Source of the DNA: an uncultured Eubacterium sp.
GTDB lineage: Bacteria > Bacillota > Clostridia > Lachnospirales > Lachnospiraceae
DNA length: 64,000 bases
Reading direction: 5' to 3'
Assembly: GCA_958446835.1 (NCBI GenBank)
Contig: CAUCXT010000006.1
Span: 29,268 to 93,267 of the forward strand
Shown here: positions 63,003 to 64,000 of the stretch, in pieces
Layout: each line of letters begins with the position of its first letter
How positions within the stretch are numbered: position 1 is the first letter of the stretch
Notes under the pieces: model-generated
What the model was told of the DNA's origin: nothing
Databases searched by the model: none
The model's input: the letters and a program-made list of their open reading frames with translations, nothing else
Position numbers and translations under genes: made by a program

Positions 63003-63839
63003 ATGGAGACAGAACGCAAAGAATATGTCAAGCAGGAGCATGAGAGGATCAATTCACTTGTCGATATATTTACATTGTTTGACGATGAACTGATGGGCAG
63101 GGTATTTGACAAGAATGTTCGGGCAACTGAGCTTGTGCTTAGGATTGTTCTTGGCAGAAATATCAAGGTAATAAGTGTGAATGGTCAGGAGGAAATTCGC
63201 AATTCCAAGGTTGGAGGGCGCAACATCATACTGGATGTACACGCGATTGATGTGGATGGCGAAGAGATGAACGTTGAGGTACAGGGAGGCTCTGAAGGTG
63301 CGCACGTCCGGAGAGCGCGATATCACAGCAGTATGCTGGATACAGGAATGTTAAAGGAGAGCCAGCCGTTCAAGGAATTGAAGGATTCCTATGTAATATT
63401 TATCTATAAGCGTGATAAGTTTGGAAAGGGTTTACCATTATACCACGTAGACCGATATATAAAAGAGACAGAAGAAACATTTGAGGACGGTTCACATATC
63501 ATTTATGTGAATGGCAGCTATAGAGGCGATGATGCAATTGACAAGCTGGTGAGCGACTTTCATCAGACCGATTCGGAGAAGATGTATTACAGTGAGCTGG
63601 CAGACGGAGTGGAACATTACAAGGAGACGGAGAAAGGGCGTGGAAATATGAGTGAAGCTGTAGAAAAATATGCAAGGGAATATGCAGAGGAATATGCAAA
63701 AGAATGTGTGGTATTGGAGAAAATAACTTCTGTAAAAAATCTTATGCAAAATATGAAGCTTACGTTAGAGCAGGCACTTAATGCCTTGGGTATTCAAGGA
63801 AACATGAGAGAACAGATAGTGAAGCAGTTGAGTAAATAA
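63003..63839 (+). CDS. PD-(D/E)XK nuclease family transposase (Rpn-like)
   Basis: 278 residues from ATG 63003, with AGGAGG upstream; the open frame extends left without support. The nuclease core is ILDVHAIDVDGEEMNVEVQ, with Asp and the ExQ pair. The C-terminal Glu/Tyr/Ala repeats (EKYAREYAEEYAKE) and a terminal helical hairpin are typical of PDDEXK_2/Rpn proteins. Known members promote recombination in E. coli; mobility of this gene is not shown. No terminal inverted repeats are visible at its ends. Confidence 0.88.
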   Translation: METERKEYVKQEHERINSLVDIFTLFDDELMGRVFDKNVRATELVLRIVLGRNIKVISVNGQEEIRNSKVGGRNIILDVHAIDVDGEEMNVEVQGGSEGAHVRRARYHSSMLDTGMLKESQPFKELKDSYVIFIYKRDKFGKGLPLYHVDRYIKETEETFEDGSHIIYVNGSYRGDDAIDKLVSDFHQTDSEKMYYSELADGVEHYKETEKGRGNMSEAVEKYAREYAEEYAKECVVLEKITSVKNLMQNMKLTLEQALNALGIQGNMREQIVKQLSK

Positions 63840-63855
63840 ATCTAAAAATTATTAC

Positions 63856-63896
63856 AGGCTTCCATGCCGGAGAAATCCGGTATGGGAGCCTTGTTT
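63856..63896 (+). terminator. Intrinsic terminator
   Basis: AGGCTTCCAT-GCCGGA / TCCGGT-ATGGGAGCCT, then a T-rich run, just after the PD-(D/E)XK gene. Confidence 0.82.
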
Positions 63897-63904
63897 TATT
63901 GTAT

Positions 63905-63976
63905 GGGACAGGGGGGGGTGGGACAGGGGTCTGGTACGTGTCCCATAACTGGGACATGTACCAGCCCCCTGTCCCA
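63905..63976. repeat. REP-like palindrome cluster, copy 6 with inverted partner
   Basis: A partial unit (GGGACA then eight Gs, 63905-63918), a full unit at 63919-63945 with TGGGACA / TGTCCCA arms, and an inverted unit at 63950-63976. The last two together form a larger palindrome with a 4-nt centre, a BIME-like arrangement. Confidence 0.8.
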
Positions 63977-64000
63977 ACTCATACCAACAGTATAAAAATC

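Noticed and set aside
63003..63839. Insertion sequence boundaries around the PD-(D/E)XK transposase-family gene
   Set aside because: No terminal inverted repeats or target-site duplications were found near its ends.

Overview
The window looks like a chromosomal segment of a flagellated, anaerobic Clostridium-group bacterium, most likely family Lachnospiraceae. Supporting this are moderate-to-low GC, strong AGGAGG-type ribosome binding sites, a FabK-type fatty-acid operon, NADPH-type GltBD, a DUF6472-like and a DUF4867-like protein, several AAA-ATPase/PD-(D/E)XK proteins and a sigma-28-like promoter in front of flagellin-associated genes. I cannot name the genus from sequence alone. No phage, plasmid, rRNA or CRISPR locus is visible.

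Layout. 1-5.8 kb: the end of gltB, then gltD (ammonia assimilation), a tandem GNAT protein and oligoendopeptidase F. 5.9-15.3 kb: a tRNA-Gly gene, then a type II fatty-acid operon in the order acpP-fabK-fabG-fabF-accB-fabZ-accC-accD-accA, followed by an acyl-CoA ligase and a PAS/winged-helix regulator; fabD and fabH are not in the cluster. 17.5-19.5 kb: a second, nearly identical tRNA-Gly gene whose 3' end is duplicated 152 bp downstream around stem-loops, an AIM24-like protein and YqeY. 19.6-23.3 kb: a DNA-binding AAA/PD-(D/E)XK protein behind an exact-period 32-bp tandem repeat, and a beta-helix-like protein of unknown function followed by a short ORF with an in-frame TAG. 23.4-26.9 kb: a divergent heparinase II/III and GH88 glucuronyl hydrolase pair (uronic-acid polysaccharide use). 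27-33.4 kb: a frameshifted chemoreceptor carrying a C-terminal PilZ domain, a 293-bp fold-back element, small unknown genes, DegV, and a two-gene flagellar-type operon with a sigma-28-like promoter.

33.4-44.2 kb is an accessory stretch: a MATE exporter with a divergent LysR gene, a deacetylase, a C_GCAxxG_C_C protein, a flavodoxin, a CMD-cupin protein, a second LysR gene, a run of deletion scars (a TetR::aldo-keto-reductase chimera, a small remnant and a truncated lipoprotein), a second AAA/PD-(D/E)XK gene, a nitroreductase and an MNT/HEPN pair. 44.2-55.8 kb holds a C39-like protein, an ArAE-type exporter, YbaK, ilvE with a repeated leader, a heterodimeric ABC exporter, a zinc-ribbon membrane protein, a YitT protein, trpS and a DUF4867 protein. 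56-64 kb holds a HTH-cupin regulator with potABCD, a small HMA protein, an hsp20 gene under a CIRCE-like operator, and a PD-(D/E)XK transposase-family protein.

From 46.6 kb to the right end the intergenic spaces repeatedly carry a REP-like palindrome related to GGGACAGGGGTCTGACACC; a truncated copy supplies the ribosome binding site of potB. The signals most worth following are the 293-bp fold-back, the 32-bp iteron/promoter array, the sigma-28-driven gene pair with tandem palindromes, the tRNA 3'-end duplication, the REP family and the deletion chimera. All calls are from reading the sequence; no database search or folding program was run.
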